Shown piece by piece: positions 1 to 8,774 of a DNA stretch of 64,000 nucleotides; the first letter of the stretch is position 1, and every line of letters begins with the position of its first letter. The position numbers were made by a program, and so were the translations under genes. Under the pieces are notes generated by a model. That model did not search any database, had not been told where the DNA came from, and saw only the letters and a list, made by a program, of their open reading frames with translations. The DNA comes from Streptomyces sp. NBC_00582. GTDB taxonomy: Bacteria; Actinomycetota; Actinomycetes; Streptomycetales; Streptomycetaceae. The stretch covers positions 3,162,001-3,226,000 of the forward strand of contig NZ_CP107772.1 of the NCBI RefSeq assembly GCF_036345155.1, given 5' to 3'.

Positions 1-1
1 C

Positions 2-295
2 AACGAGCAGGGTGTGACCGGCATCGCCCTGGTGGCGGCGATCATCGTCGTGCTGGGCGGCGTCGCGCTGCTGCGGCCGCCGTCGCTGTCGAGGGCCTGC
101 GCGATCTTCCTGATCAGCTACTGCGGGATCGCGTCGTACACCGAGGCCGGGCTGGGCGACGCCTCGCCCTATCTGCTGCATCTGGCCCTCGCCGCCTCGC
201 TGCTGGCGACTCCTGCCGAAGCCGCTCCCCTTTCGACGCCCGTAGTCCCACGTCAACGCATCCCGCGATGGGCCCAGAGATCGGAGGTGAGCTGA
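2..295 (+). CDS. C-terminal end of a membrane protein, probably polysaccharide polymerase/ligase (partial)
   Basis: Only the last 97 residues are visible; the start lies before the window. Two hydrophobic stretches (roughly residues 5-25 and 30-62) are followed by a short hydrophilic Pro/Arg-rich tail, which fits the last helices of a polytopic inner-membrane protein. A Wzy-type polymerase or O-antigen-ligase-like protein is inferred from position: it directly precedes and slightly abuts a glycosyltransferase at the head of a polysaccharide cluster that has a flippase but no other visible polymerase. No family motif can be read from this fragment, so the function is a guess from context. Confidence 0.5.
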   Translation, partial: NEQGVTGIALVAAIIVVLGGVALLRPPSLSRACAIFLISYCGIASYTEAGLGDASPYLLHLALAASLLATPAEAAPLSTPVVPRQRIPRWAQRSEVS

Positions 296-297
296 GC

Positions 298-1539
298 ATG
301 CACGTCCTCGTGGTGCACAACCGCTACGCCTCGGCGCAGCCGAGCGGAGAGAACAAGGTCGTCGACCAGGAGGTGGCGCTGCTGCGCGGGGCCGGCCACC
401 GGGTCGAGGTGTTCGAGCGGCGCAGCGACGACATCGCCGCCCGGTCCCTGCTGGGCAAGGTTGCGGTACCGCTGCTGGTGCCGTGGAACCCGGCGGTCCG
501 CGCGGAGCTCGCCGCCCGGCTGCGCACCGAGCGGCCGGACGTGGTGCACGTCCACAACGTCTTCCCGCTCCTGTCGCCGGCGGTGCTGGCCGCCTGCGCC
601 GACGCCGGTGTGCCCGCCGTCGCCACGCTGCACAACTACACCCAGGTCTGCCCGCCCGGCACGCTGCAGCGGGACGGGCGGCCGTGCACCGAGTGCGTCG
701 GGTCGACGCCGCTGCCCGCCGTCCGGCACGGCTGCTACCGGAGCTCCCGGCTGGCGACGGTGCCGCTCGCGGTCAGCCTGTCGGTCAACCGGCGGCGGTG
801 GTGGTCCGGCGTGGAGCGGTTCCTCTGCATCTCCGCGGCGCAGCGCGACGTCCTGGTGCGGGCCGGCTTGCCGGCCGAGCGGCTGGCGGTGAAGCACAAC
901 TTCGTGCCCGACCCGGACGACCGCCGAGAGGGTGACGGCGAGCATCTGCTCTACCTCGGCCGGCTCGCGGAGGCCAAGGGCGTGCGGCTGCTCATGGCCG
1001 CGTGGGACGAGGTCGCCGCCGGCGGCGGTGTGGGCGTGCCGCTCGTGATCGCCGGCACGGGGCCACTGGAGCCGGAGGTGACCGCCTGGGCGGCGGGCCG
1101 GGACGACGTGCGGTACGTCGGCCTGTACGACGCGGCGGAGTGCCGGAAGGCCGTCGCGCGGTCGGTCGCCGTGGTGGCGCCCTCGACGTGGCTGGAGGCG
1201 TTCGGCCTGGTGGTCGTGGAGGCGATGGCGGCCGGGGTCCCGGTCGTCGCCGCCGGTCACGGCGCCTTCGTCGAACTCGTCGAGGACGGCGTGACCGGGC
1301 TGCTGCACCGGCCGGGCGAGTCCGCCTCGCTCGCGTCCTGCATACGCCGGATCGCGGCCGGGCCGGACCGCAACCGGGAGATGGGCCGAGCGGCCAGGCG
1401 CCGATACGAGCAGGGCTTCAGCCCGGCCGTCGGCCTGGAGCGCCTGGTGGAGGAGTACCGCACCGCGATCGCGGGTCGGTCAGCACCGGCTCGGGGCGGG
1501 GACACCCGCGCGAGCAGGGGGGATGGAGACAGCAGATGA
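298..1539 (+). CDS. GT4 (group 1) glycosyltransferase
   Basis: A 413-residue GT-B fold glycosyltransferase that would add a sugar to a lipid-linked glycan at the cytoplasmic face. The N-terminus has HNRYASAQPSGENKVVDQE, a signature of group 1 transferases in exopolysaccharide clusters. The C-terminal half has the nucleotide-sugar site with the E-x7-E element in EAFGLVVVEAMAAGVPVVA. The ATG at 298 is chosen over an in-frame ATG at 268 because GGAGGTGA lies 8 bases before it and the upstream start would overlap the preceding gene. Its stop overlaps the next start (ATGA). Donor and acceptor sugars cannot be read from the sequence. Confidence 0.9.
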   Translation: MHVLVVHNRYASAQPSGENKVVDQEVALLRGAGHRVEVFERRSDDIAARSLLGKVAVPLLVPWNPAVRAELAARLRTERPDVVHVHNVFPLLSPAVLAACADAGVPAVATLHNYTQVCPPGTLQRDGRPCTECVGSTPLPAVRHGCYRSSRLATVPLAVSLSVNRRRWWSGVERFLCISAAQRDVLVRAGLPAERLAVKHNFVPDPDDRREGDGEHLLYLGRLAEAKGVRLLMAAWDEVAAGGGVGVPLVIAGTGPLEPEVTAWAAGRDDVRYVGLYDAAECRKAVARSVAVVAPSTWLEAFGLVVVEAMAAGVPVVAAGHGAFVELVEDGVTGLLHRPGESASLASCIRRIAAGPDRNREMGRAARRRYEQGFSPAVGLERLVEEYRTAIAGRSAPARGGDTRASRGDGDSR

Positions 1540-2771
1540 CACGATGCCGACTCTGCGGCTCGGAGGCGATGGCGAGCGTCGTCGACCTCGGGGCGACGCC
1601 GCCATGTGAGAGCTTTCTCGCCGCGGACCAACTCGACCGGCCGGAACCGGCGTACCCGCTGCACCTGCGGGTCTGCACCGACTGCTGGCTGGCGCAGATC
1701 CCGCCGCTGATCACACCGGAGGAGACGTTCAAGGAGTACGCGTACTTCTCCTCGTACTCCACCTCCTGGGTGGAGCACGCGCGCACGTTCGTCGCCGACG
1801 CCGCACAGCGCCTCGGTCTCGGCACCGACGCCTTCGTGGTCGAGGTCGCCAGCAACGACGGGTACCTGCTGCGGCACGTGGTGGACCGGGGGATCCGCTG
1901 CCTCGGCATCGAGCCGTCGGTGAACGTCGGCGCCGCGGCGCGGGACGCGGGCGTGCCCACGCTCACGGAGTTCCTGAGCCCGGCGACCGGCTCGGCCGTC
2001 CGCGAAGAGCACGGCCCGGCGGACCTGGTCGTCGCCAACAACGTGTACGCGCACATCCCCGACGTCGTCGGGTTCACCCAGGGGCTGCGCGCCCTGGTCG
2101 CCGACGACGGCTGGGTCTCGATCGAGGTGCAGCACCTGCTGACCCTGATCGAGGAGAACCAGTACGACACGATCTACCACGAGCACTTCCAGTACTACAC
2201 GGTCGCGGCCGCGATCCGGGCCCTGGCGAGCGGCGGACTCACGCTCGTGGACGTGGAGTTGCTGCCCACCCACGGCGGCTCCATCCGGCTGTGGGCCCGG
2301 CCGGCCGAGGTGGCCGGCGAGCCGACGCAGCGGGTGGCGGACGTGCTGGCCCGGGAGAAGGCCGCCGGGCTCCAGGAGCTGTCCGGGTACACCGAGTTCT
2401 CCGCCCGGGTGGCCAAGGTGCGCCGGGACCTCCTCAAGTTCCTCATCGAGGCGGCCGAGCGCGGTGAGACCGTCGTCGGTTACGGCGCTCCGGGCAAGGG
2501 CAACACCCTGCTCAACCACTGTGGCATCCGGCCCGACCTGCTGCCGTACACGGTCGACCGCAACCCCTACAAGCACGGCAGGTTCACCCCGGGCACCCGC
2601 ATCCCGATCCTGCCGCCCGAGCAGATCGCCGCCGACAAGCCGGACTACGTCCTCGTCCTCCCGTGGAACCTGCGGGCCGAGCTGGTCGAGCAGCTGTCCT
2701 TCGTGCACGACTGGGGCGGCCGCCTGGTCTTCCCCATCCCGGAACTGAGCATTGTCGAGGTCAAGCGATGA
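1536..2771 (+). CDS. SAM-dependent sugar C-methyltransferase (Methyltransf_13/14 type)
   Basis: A 411-residue protein of the NDP-hexose C-methyltransferase family, which methylates the carbon next to a keto group of a nucleotide-activated sugar using S-adenosylmethionine. The N-terminal zinc site is visible as CRLCG near residue 4 and CTDCW near residue 46. The SAM-binding loop reads VVEVASNDGYLL, and the family signature EHFQYYT with its His/Tyr residues follows. The C-terminal domain contains GYGAPGKGNTLLNHC, typical of the Methyltransf_14 module. The ATG overlaps the stop of the glycosyltransferase gene and its own stop overlaps the next gene. It implies that a branched-chain deoxysugar is made here. 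Confidence 0.88.
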   Translation: MTRCRLCGSEAMASVVDLGATPPCESFLAADQLDRPEPAYPLHLRVCTDCWLAQIPPLITPEETFKEYAYFSSYSTSWVEHARTFVADAAQRLGLGTDAFVVEVASNDGYLLRHVVDRGIRCLGIEPSVNVGAAARDAGVPTLTEFLSPATGSAVREEHGPADLVVANNVYAHIPDVVGFTQGLRALVADDGWVSIEVQHLLTLIEENQYDTIYHEHFQYYTVAAAIRALASGGLTLVDVELLPTHGGSIRLWARPAEVAGEPTQRVADVLAREKAAGLQELSGYTEFSARVAKVRRDLLKFLIEAAERGETVVGYGAPGKGNTLLNHCGIRPDLLPYTVDRNPYKHGRFTPGTRIPILPPEQIAADKPDYVLVLPWNLRAELVEQLSFVHDWGGRLVFPIPELSIVEVKR

Positions 2772-3562
2772 AGGTCGTCCTGTTCTGCGGCGGTTACGGG
2801 ATGCGGATGCGCAACGGTGCCGCCGACGACGTGCCCAAGCCGATGGCGATGGTCGGGCCGCGACCGCTGATCTGGCACGTGATGCGCTACTACGCGCACT
2901 TCGGGCACACGGAGTTCATCCTGTGCCTCGGCTACGGGGCTCACCACATCAAGGACTTCTTCCTCAACTACGAGGAGACGACGTCCAACGACTTCGTGCT
3001 GCGGGGCGGGCGGACCGAACTGCTGTCCACCGACATCTCGGACTGGACGATCACGTTCGCGCAGACCGGCATCGAGTCACCGATCGGGGAGCGGCTGCGC
3101 CGCGTGCGGCACCACCTGGACGGCGACGAGATGTTCCTCGCCAACTACGCCGACGTGCTCACCGACGCCCCGCTGCCGGAGATGATCGAGAAGTTCGCGC
3201 AGCGCGACGCCGGTGCGTCGATGATGGTGGTGCCGCCGCAGTCGTCGTTCCACTGCGTGGAGCTGGGCGAGGACGGCCTGGTGGGGGGTATCACCGCGGT
3301 GAGCGAACTGCCGCTGTGGGAGAACGGCGGGTACTTCGTGCTCCGCCAGGAGATCTTCGACCACATACCGGAGAACGGGGACCTGGTCGCCGACGGATGC
3401 GGCCAACTGGCCAAGCGGGGCCGCCTCGTGGCGCACCAGCACCGCGGGTTCTGGAAGCCGACCGACACCGTGAAGGAGCGGGCGGCGCTCGACGAGGCCT
3501 ACGCCCGGGGCGACCGCCCCTGGGCCGTGTGGGAGCGGGACAGCGCGGGGGCGAGCGCGTGA
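2768..3562 (+). CDS. rfbF: Glucose-1-phosphate cytidylyltransferase-like nucleotidyltransferase
   Basis: A 264-residue sugar-nucleotide transferase that joins a sugar 1-phosphate to CTP (or a related NTP), giving the activated donor for the cluster. The nucleotide-binding signature is FCGGYGMRMR at the N-terminus, a variant of the usual GGxGTRL. It is followed by KPMAMVGPRPLIWHVMRYY, the conserved Lys-Pro metal/phosphate region of the RfbF subgroup. Length matches RfbF proteins (about 257-265). It overlaps both neighbours (ATGA upstream, GTGA downstream), so it is translated with the C-methyltransferase and deacetylase. Nucleotide specificity is inferred from the subgroup. Confidence 0.85.
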   Translation: MKVVLFCGGYGMRMRNGAADDVPKPMAMVGPRPLIWHVMRYYAHFGHTEFILCLGYGAHHIKDFFLNYEETTSNDFVLRGGRTELLSTDISDWTITFAQTGIESPIGERLRRVRHHLDGDEMFLANYADVLTDAPLPEMIEKFAQRDAGASMMVVPPQSSFHCVELGEDGLVGGITAVSELPLWENGGYFVLRQEIFDHIPENGDLVADGCGQLAKRGRLVAHQHRGFWKPTDTVKERAALDEAYARGDRPWAVWERDSAGASA

Positions 3563-4206
3563 TCCGGCTCGGGGCCGGGCGCCCGGACCGGATCGTCGCG
3601 GTGGGCGCGCACTGCGACGACATCGCCATCGGCGCCGGCGGCTCGCTGCTGACGCTGTGCCTCGCGCGGCCGGGTCTCCGCGTCGACGCGCTGGTGCTCT
3701 CCGGCGGTGGCACCGAACGGGAGCAGGAGGAACGGGCCGCGCTCGCCGCCTTCTGCCCGGGCGCCGACCTGCGGCTGACCGTGCACAAGCTGCCGGACGG
3801 CCGGCTGCCCGTGCACTGGGACGAGGCCAAGGCCGCGGTCGAGGAACTGCGCGCGCAGACCGACCCGGACCTGATCCTGGCCCCGCGCACCGATGACGCG
3901 CACCAGGACCACCGCGGCCTGGCGCAGCTGATACCCACCGCCTTCCGCGACCACCTCGTGCTCGGCTACGAGATCGTCAAGTGGGACGGCGATCTCGGCC
4001 GTATGTCGGCGTACCAGCCGCTGTCGACGGAGATCGCCGAGGAGAAGGTACGGCTGCTGCAGGAGCACTACGCCTCGCAGCGCCACCGTCCCTGGTACGA
4101 CCGGGAGGCCTTCCTGGGTCTTGCGCGGATCCGGGGCATCGAATGCCACGAGCGATACGCCGAGGCGTTCGCCGTCACCAAACTCACGCTCAGCCTGGGG
4201 GGTTGA
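3559..4206 (+). CDS. PIG-L family deacetylase
   Basis: A 215-residue zinc-dependent deacetylase of the PIG-L/LmbE family, which usually removes an acetyl group from an N-acetylated amino sugar. The metal-binding motif AHCDDIAIGAGG sits near residue 17 (His and Asp-Asp ligands). The second His-containing motif DDAHQDHRGL follows near residue 114. The GTG start overlaps the stop of the cytidylyltransferase gene by four bases. Within this cluster it could deacetylate a sugar intermediate or a residue of the growing glycan. The substrate is not evident. Confidence 0.87.
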   Translation: MIRLGAGRPDRIVAVGAHCDDIAIGAGGSLLTLCLARPGLRVDALVLSGGGTEREQEERAALAAFCPGADLRLTVHKLPDGRLPVHWDEAKAAVEELRAQTDPDLILAPRTDDAHQDHRGLAQLIPTAFRDHLVLGYEIVKWDGDLGRMSAYQPLSTEIAEEKVRLLQEHYASQRHRPWYDREAFLGLARIRGIECHERYAEAFAVTKLTLSLGG

Positions 4207-4209
4207 ACC

Positions 4210-5235
4210 ATGCGCGTACTTCTGACCGGACACCAGGGATACCTGGGAACCGTCATGGCCCCGGTCCTCGCCGCCGCCGGACACGAGGTCGTCGGCCTCG
4301 ACGCCGGCCTGTTCGCCGACTGCGTGCTGGGCCCGACGCCCGACGACCCGCAGGGGCACCGGGTGGACCTGCGCGACGTCACGGCCGAGCACGTGGCCGG
4401 CGTCGACGCCGTGATCCACCTGGCCGCGCTCTCCAACGACCCGCTGGGATCGCTGGCGCCGGAACTCACCTACGACATCAACCACCACGCCTCCGTACAC
4501 CTGGCCCGGCTGGCCCGCGACGCCGGCGTGCGGCGCTTCCTGTACGCGTCGACCTGCTCGGTGTACGGCGCCGCCGGCGGCGAGGACCTGGTCGGCGAGG
4601 ACGCCCCGCTGCGCCCGGTGACGCCGTACGCGGAGTCCAAGGTGCGGGTGGAGGACGATCTGCACGAGCTGGCCGACGGCGACTTCACCCCGGTGTTCAT
4701 GCGCAACGCGACCGCCTTCGGCTACTCGCCCCGGCTCCGTGCCGACATCGTGCTGAACAACCTGGTCGGCCACGCGCTGCTGTCCGGCGAGGTGCTGGTG
4801 ATGTCCGACGGCACCCCCTGGCGCCCCCTGGTGCACGCCGCCGACATCGCACGCGCCTTCACGGCCGCGCTGACCGCGCCGCGGGAAGCGGTGCACGACC
4901 GGGCGTTCAACATCGGCAGCGAGATCAACAACGTCACGGTCGCCGAGATCGCCGACCAGGTCGCCGAGGCGGTGCCCGGCTCCGAGGTGGTGATCACCGG
5001 GGAGACCGGCGCCGACCCGCGGTCGTACCGGGTGGACTTCTCCCGGTTCCGGGCCGCGATCCCCGGCTTCGACTGCGAGTGGACGGTGAAGCGCGGCGCG
5101 CTCGAACTCGCCGACGCCTACCGCGCACATGGGCTGACCCGGGAGGACTTCCAGCAGCGCTTCACCCGCCTCGCCGTGCTGCGCGCGGCGTCCGACGCCG
5201 GCGCCGTCGACGACACCCTGCGGTGGCGCCGGTGA
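4210..5235 (+). CDS. NAD-dependent sugar epimerase/dehydratase (SDR)
   Basis: A 341-residue extended short-chain dehydrogenase acting on a nucleotide sugar. The Rossmann motif TGHQGYLG is at the N-terminus, and STCSVYG followed by YAESK gives the catalytic Ser, Tyr and Lys. A substrate-loop region with MRNATAFGYSPRLRADIV is typical of NDP-sugar epimerases in polysaccharide clusters. It begins four bases after the PIG-L stop. It could be the 4,6-dehydratase, reductase or epimerase needed between the cytidylyltransferase and the C-methyltransferase; sequence alone does not settle which. Confidence 0.87.
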   Translation: MRVLLTGHQGYLGTVMAPVLAAAGHEVVGLDAGLFADCVLGPTPDDPQGHRVDLRDVTAEHVAGVDAVIHLAALSNDPLGSLAPELTYDINHHASVHLARLARDAGVRRFLYASTCSVYGAAGGEDLVGEDAPLRPVTPYAESKVRVEDDLHELADGDFTPVFMRNATAFGYSPRLRADIVLNNLVGHALLSGEVLVMSDGTPWRPLVHAADIARAFTAALTAPREAVHDRAFNIGSEINNVTVAEIADQVAEAVPGSEVVITGETGADPRSYRVDFSRFRAAIPGFDCEWTVKRGALELADAYRAHGLTREDFQQRFTRLAVLRAASDAGAVDDTLRWRR

Positions 5236-6521
5236 CCACGCAAGGAGAAGGAGGTGCCGGCGACGAGATGTACGCCCTGGTGGAGCGGCTGTACCCGCTC
5301 TGCCGGAGCATCACCGGCGACGGTGTGCGTGCCACCCTGGACATCGTCGGCGAGTACATCCCGCTGCAGGTGCACGAGGTGCCGACCGGGACCCAGGTGC
5401 TCGACTGGACGGTGCCGCAGGAGTGGAACATCCGGGACGCCTACATCGCCGGCCCGGACGGCAACCGGGTCGTCGACTTCGCCGCGTCCAGCCTGCATGT
5501 GCTCGGCTACAGCGTGCCGGTGGCGGCGACCATGCCGCTGACCGAGCTGCGCGAACACCTGCACACCCTGCCGGACCACCCGTCCTGGGTGCCGTACCGC
5601 ACCAGCTACTACAAGCCGGACTGGGGGTTCTGCCTGGCCCAGGAGACCCTGGACGCGATGCCGGACGGCGAGTACGAGGTGTGCGTCGACTCCACCCTCG
5701 CCGACGGCCACCTCACCTACGCCGAGCACGTGGTCCCCGGTCGGGTCCCCGACGAGGTCATCGTCTCCTGCCACGTCTGCCACCCGTCGCTGGCCAACGA
5801 CAACATGGCGGGCGTCGCGGTGGCGACGTTCCTGGCGCGGGAGCTGGCGCGGCAGACGCCGTACTACACCTACCGGTTCATCTTCGCGCCCGGCACCATC
5901 GGGGCGATCACCTGGCTGGCCCGCAACGCGGAAAGGGTCGAGCGGGTCAAGCACGGGCTGGTGCTGGCCTGCGCCGGCGACCCGGGCTCCTTGACCTACA
6001 AGCAGAGCAGGCGCGGCGACGCGGAGATCGACCGGGTGCTGCGGCACGTGCTGGCCGCCTCCGAACGCCCGCACCGGGTCACCGAGTTCACTCCGTACGG
6101 CTACGACGAGCGGCAGTTCTGCTCGCCCGGGTTCAACCTCGGCGTCGGCTCGCTCACCCGGACCCCGTACGCGGGCTACCCCGAGTACCACACCTCGGCC
6201 GACGACCTGGACTTCGTCTCCCCGGAGGCGATGGCGGACACGCTCGCCGTCTGCCGCGAGGCGTTCACCGTCCTCGACCGCAACCGGCGGTACCTCAACC
6301 TCAGCCCCTACGGCGAACCCCAGCTGGGCCGGCGCGGCTTGTACGACGCGCTCGGCGGCCGCAGCGACACCAAGCAGGCCCAGATGGCCATGCTCTGGGT
6401 GCTCAACCTCTCCGACGGCGAGCACAGTCTGCTGGACGTCGCCGAGCGGTCCGGGCTGCCGTTCGACACCGTCGCCGCCGCTGCCGACGCCCTGCACGGC
6501 GCCGGGCTGATCAAGGCGTGA
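5232..6521 (+). CDS. DUF4910 protein: M28-like peptidase fold with C-terminal winged helix
   Basis: A protein of up to 429 residues of the DUF4910 family, which combines a peptidase M28-like zinc-hydrolase fold with a C-terminal winged-helix-like domain. Typical features are LYPLCRSITGDGVR at the N-terminus, SCHVCHPSLANDNMAG with candidate metal His and Asp residues, FAPGTIGAI, and YHTSADDLDF with a further His. The GTG at 5232 overlaps the preceding stop. An in-frame ATG at 5268 follows AAGGAGGTG (5248-5256) and could be the real start, giving 417 residues. Homologues recur in sugar-biosynthesis clusters, but their reaction is not known to me. A hydrolase or amide-forming role on an amino sugar is conjecture. 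Confidence 0.82.
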   Translation: MTTQGEGGAGDEMYALVERLYPLCRSITGDGVRATLDIVGEYIPLQVHEVPTGTQVLDWTVPQEWNIRDAYIAGPDGNRVVDFAASSLHVLGYSVPVAATMPLTELREHLHTLPDHPSWVPYRTSYYKPDWGFCLAQETLDAMPDGEYEVCVDSTLADGHLTYAEHVVPGRVPDEVIVSCHVCHPSLANDNMAGVAVATFLARELARQTPYYTYRFIFAPGTIGAITWLARNAERVERVKHGLVLACAGDPGSLTYKQSRRGDAEIDRVLRHVLAASERPHRVTEFTPYGYDERQFCSPGFNLGVGSLTRTPYAGYPEYHTSADDLDFVSPEAMADTLAVCREAFTVLDRNRRYLNLSPYGEPQLGRRGLYDALGGRSDTKQAQMAMLWVLNLSDGEHSLLDVAERSGLPFDTVAAAADALHGAGLIKA

Positions 6522-6526
6522 CGCCG

Positions 6527-7819
6527 ATGACCACCGAGAAGGAGAATCCGCGGACAACGGCGCCACCGGCCGGATCCGCCAAGCGGGGCCTCGTCGGCCG
6601 GCTGTCCTGGGGACTGGCCGACCAGGCGGCCTCCAGCCTGTCCAACTTCGCGGTGGGCATCTACGTGGCCCGCTCGCTGGGGGTGACCGCGTTCGGTGTG
6701 TTCAGCCTGGCCTGGGTGACCTACGGCGTGGTGCTCAACGTCTCCCGCGGGCTGGCCACCGACCCGCTCGTGGTGCGCTTCAGCGGCGTGTCCGACGCGT
6801 CATGGCGAGGGGCGGTCGTCCGGTCGTCGGGTACCGCGCTCGGCGTCGGCGCCGCCCTCGGCGCGCTGTGTCTGGTGGCCGGGCTGGGTCTCGGCGGCCG
6901 CGTGGGGCCCGCGTTCGCCTGCCTCGGCGTCATGCTGCCGGGGCTGCTGCTGCAGGACGCCTGGCGGTTCTCCTTCTTCGCCGCCGGCGCCGGGCGGAAG
7001 GCGTTCGTCAACGACCTGGTGTGGGGCATCGCGCTCGTCCCGGCCATGGTCGTGGCGGCCCGGGTGGGCAGCGTGGCCGCGTTCGTGCTCGCCTGGGGCG
7101 CGTCCGCCGCGGTGGCCGCCGCGTACGGCTGCCTCCAGTCCGGCATCCGGCCCCGGCCGACCGGGGCGCGCGGGTGGCTTCGCGAGCAGCGCGATCTCGG
7201 CTACCGGTACCTGGTCGAGAACGTCAGCCTCAGCGGCGCGAGCCAGCTGCGGGCGTACGGGCTCGGCGCGATCGTCGGGGTCGGCGCGGTGGGTGCGGTA
7301 CGGGGCGCGGAGCTCCTGATGGGCCCGTTCCTCGCCCTGCTGATGGGGCTGTCCCTGGTCACCGTCCCGGAAGCGGCCCGGGTGCTGCGGCAGGCCCCGG
7401 ACCGCCTCGGCGCGTTCTGCCTCCGGCTGGGCGGCGGGCAGGCCGCCGCCGCGCTGCTCTGGGGCGGGGCGCTGCTGCTGGTGCCGGACCGGCTCGGCGA
7501 GCTGGCGCTGGGCGCGGTCTGGCACACCGCCTCGCAGCTCATCGCGGCGATCACCTTCGGCGTCGCGGGCGCGGGCCTCGGCACGGGCGCGGCGGCCGGG
7601 CTGCGCGCGCTCGGCGCGGCCCGGCGCAGCCTGCGCTGCCAGCTGTTCGCCTCCGCCTGCTATGTCGGCGGCGGGCTCGGCGGGGCGGCCCTGGCCGGCA
7701 CGGTCGGTTCGGCCTGGGGCGCCGCCGCCGCGAACGTCAGCGCCGCGGCCGTGTGGTGGCTGCAGCTGCGGTCCGCCCTGCGCGAGCGCGACCGCAAACC
7801 CCTACGTGAAGTGAAGTGA
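6527..7819 (+). CDS. Polysaccharide flippase-like membrane protein (Wzx/MATE-like)
   Basis: A 430-residue polytopic membrane protein with about 12 hydrophobic segments, beginning after a cytoplasmic N-terminal tail (about residues 1-25). LADQAASSLSNFAVGIYVARSLG matches the first helix of the polysaccharide-biosynthesis flippase family, which moves lipid-linked glycan units across the membrane (shown here in pieces: LADQAASSLSNF then AVGIYVARSLG). An in-frame GTG at 6518 overlapping the previous stop is an alternative start. It sits mid-operon, between the DUF4910 gene and a GT2 glycosyltransferase, as expected for a Wzx-dependent pathway. Confidence 0.83.
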   Translation: MTTEKENPRTTAPPAGSAKRGLVGRLSWGLADQAASSLSNFAVGIYVARSLGVTAFGVFSLAWVTYGVVLNVSRGLATDPLVVRFSGVSDASWRGAVVRSSGTALGVGAALGALCLVAGLGLGGRVGPAFACLGVMLPGLLLQDAWRFSFFAAGAGRKAFVNDLVWGIALVPAMVVAARVGSVAAFVLAWGASAAVAAAYGCLQSGIRPRPTGARGWLREQRDLGYRYLVENVSLSGASQLRAYGLGAIVGVGAVGAVRGAELLMGPFLALLMGLSLVTVPEAARVLRQAPDRLGAFCLRLGGGQAAAALLWGGALLLVPDRLGELALGAVWHTASQLIAAITFGVAGAGLGTGAAAGLRALGAARRSLRCQLFASACYVGGGLGGAALAGTVGSAWGAAAANVSAAAVWWLQLRSALRERDRKPLREVK

Positions 7820-7826
7820 GGACGCC

Positions 7827-8774
7827 ATGACCGCCCATCCCCGGTTGAGCATCGGGCTGCCCGTCTACAACGGCGAGGAGTATCTGGCCGAGTCGCTCGA
7901 CGCCCTGCTCGGCCAGACCTACGAGGACTTCGAGCTGGTCGTCTCCGACAATGCCTCGACCGACGGGACCGAGGACATCTGCCGCAAGTACGCCGCGCAG
8001 GACGCGCGGATCCGGTACATCCGGCTGCCCCGGAACGTGGGAGCCACGCCGAACCACAACTACGTCTTCACCCAGTGCCGCGGCGAGCTGTTCAAGTGGG
8101 CCTCGCACGACGACCTGTACGCCCGGGACCTGCTGCGGCGCTGCGTCGAGGCGCTGGACGAGCGGCCGGACGTCGTCCTCGCGCACTCCGGCCAGGCGGT
8201 CATCGACGGCGACGGCCAGGTGAAGGTCCCGTACGAGTACGGACTCGCCACCGACTCGCCGCACGCGCCGGAGCGCTTCCGCAGTCTGCTGTTCGAGCCC
8301 GGCGGCGACGACTTCTACGGGGTGATGCGGGCCGACATGCTGCGCCGGGTGAGACCGCTCGACAGCTACCACCACGCGGACCGCACGTTCGTCGCCGAGA
8401 TCGTGCTGCAAGGTCCCTTCCACCAGGTGCCGGAGCTGCTGTACTTCCGCCGCGACCACCCCACCCGCGCCGAGCGGGCGAACCCTTCCAAGCGCTCCCG
8501 GTGCGTCAACCTGGACCCGCGCCGGGCCGGGCTGCTGCACCCGACACCCCGGCTGCTCGCCGAGTACGTCTGGGGCTTCGTCTCGGCGATCCGGCGGGCG
8601 CCGTTGTCCTCGGCCGACCGGCGCGCGTGCTTCAACCACCTGGCCGCGTGGATGACCAGCCGGGCCCGGCCGGGCACCGGCGAGCGGGTCGAGGACCGCG
8701 CCCCGGTCGACCCGGACCGGATCACCGTTTCCGTCGACGCCCTCGTCGCCGGTCGTGAAGGGAGCCAGGCATGA
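7827..8774 (+). CDS. GT2 family glycosyltransferase
   Basis: A 315-residue GT-A fold transferase. The N-terminus reads LSIGLPVYNGEEYLAESLD and SDNASTDGTED, the nucleotide-binding strand and first acidic motif. KWASHDDLYARD gives the metal-binding Asp-Asp of the DxD region. There are no membrane segments, so it should act in the cytoplasm on the lipid-linked acceptor. It begins 7 bases after the flippase stop, with AAGTGAGG just upstream, and its stop overlaps the pyruvyl transferase start. The donor sugar is unknown. Confidence 0.9.
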   Translation: MTAHPRLSIGLPVYNGEEYLAESLDALLGQTYEDFELVVSDNASTDGTEDICRKYAAQDARIRYIRLPRNVGATPNHNYVFTQCRGELFKWASHDDLYARDLLRRCVEALDERPDVVLAHSGQAVIDGDGQVKVPYEYGLATDSPHAPERFRSLLFEPGGDDFYGVMRADMLRRVRPLDSYHHADRTFVAEIVLQGPFHQVPELLYFRRDHPTRAERANPSKRSRCVNLDPRRAGLLHPTPRLLAEYVWGFVSAIRRAPLSSADRRACFNHLAAWMTSRARPGTGERVEDRAPVDPDRITVSVDALVAGREGSQA

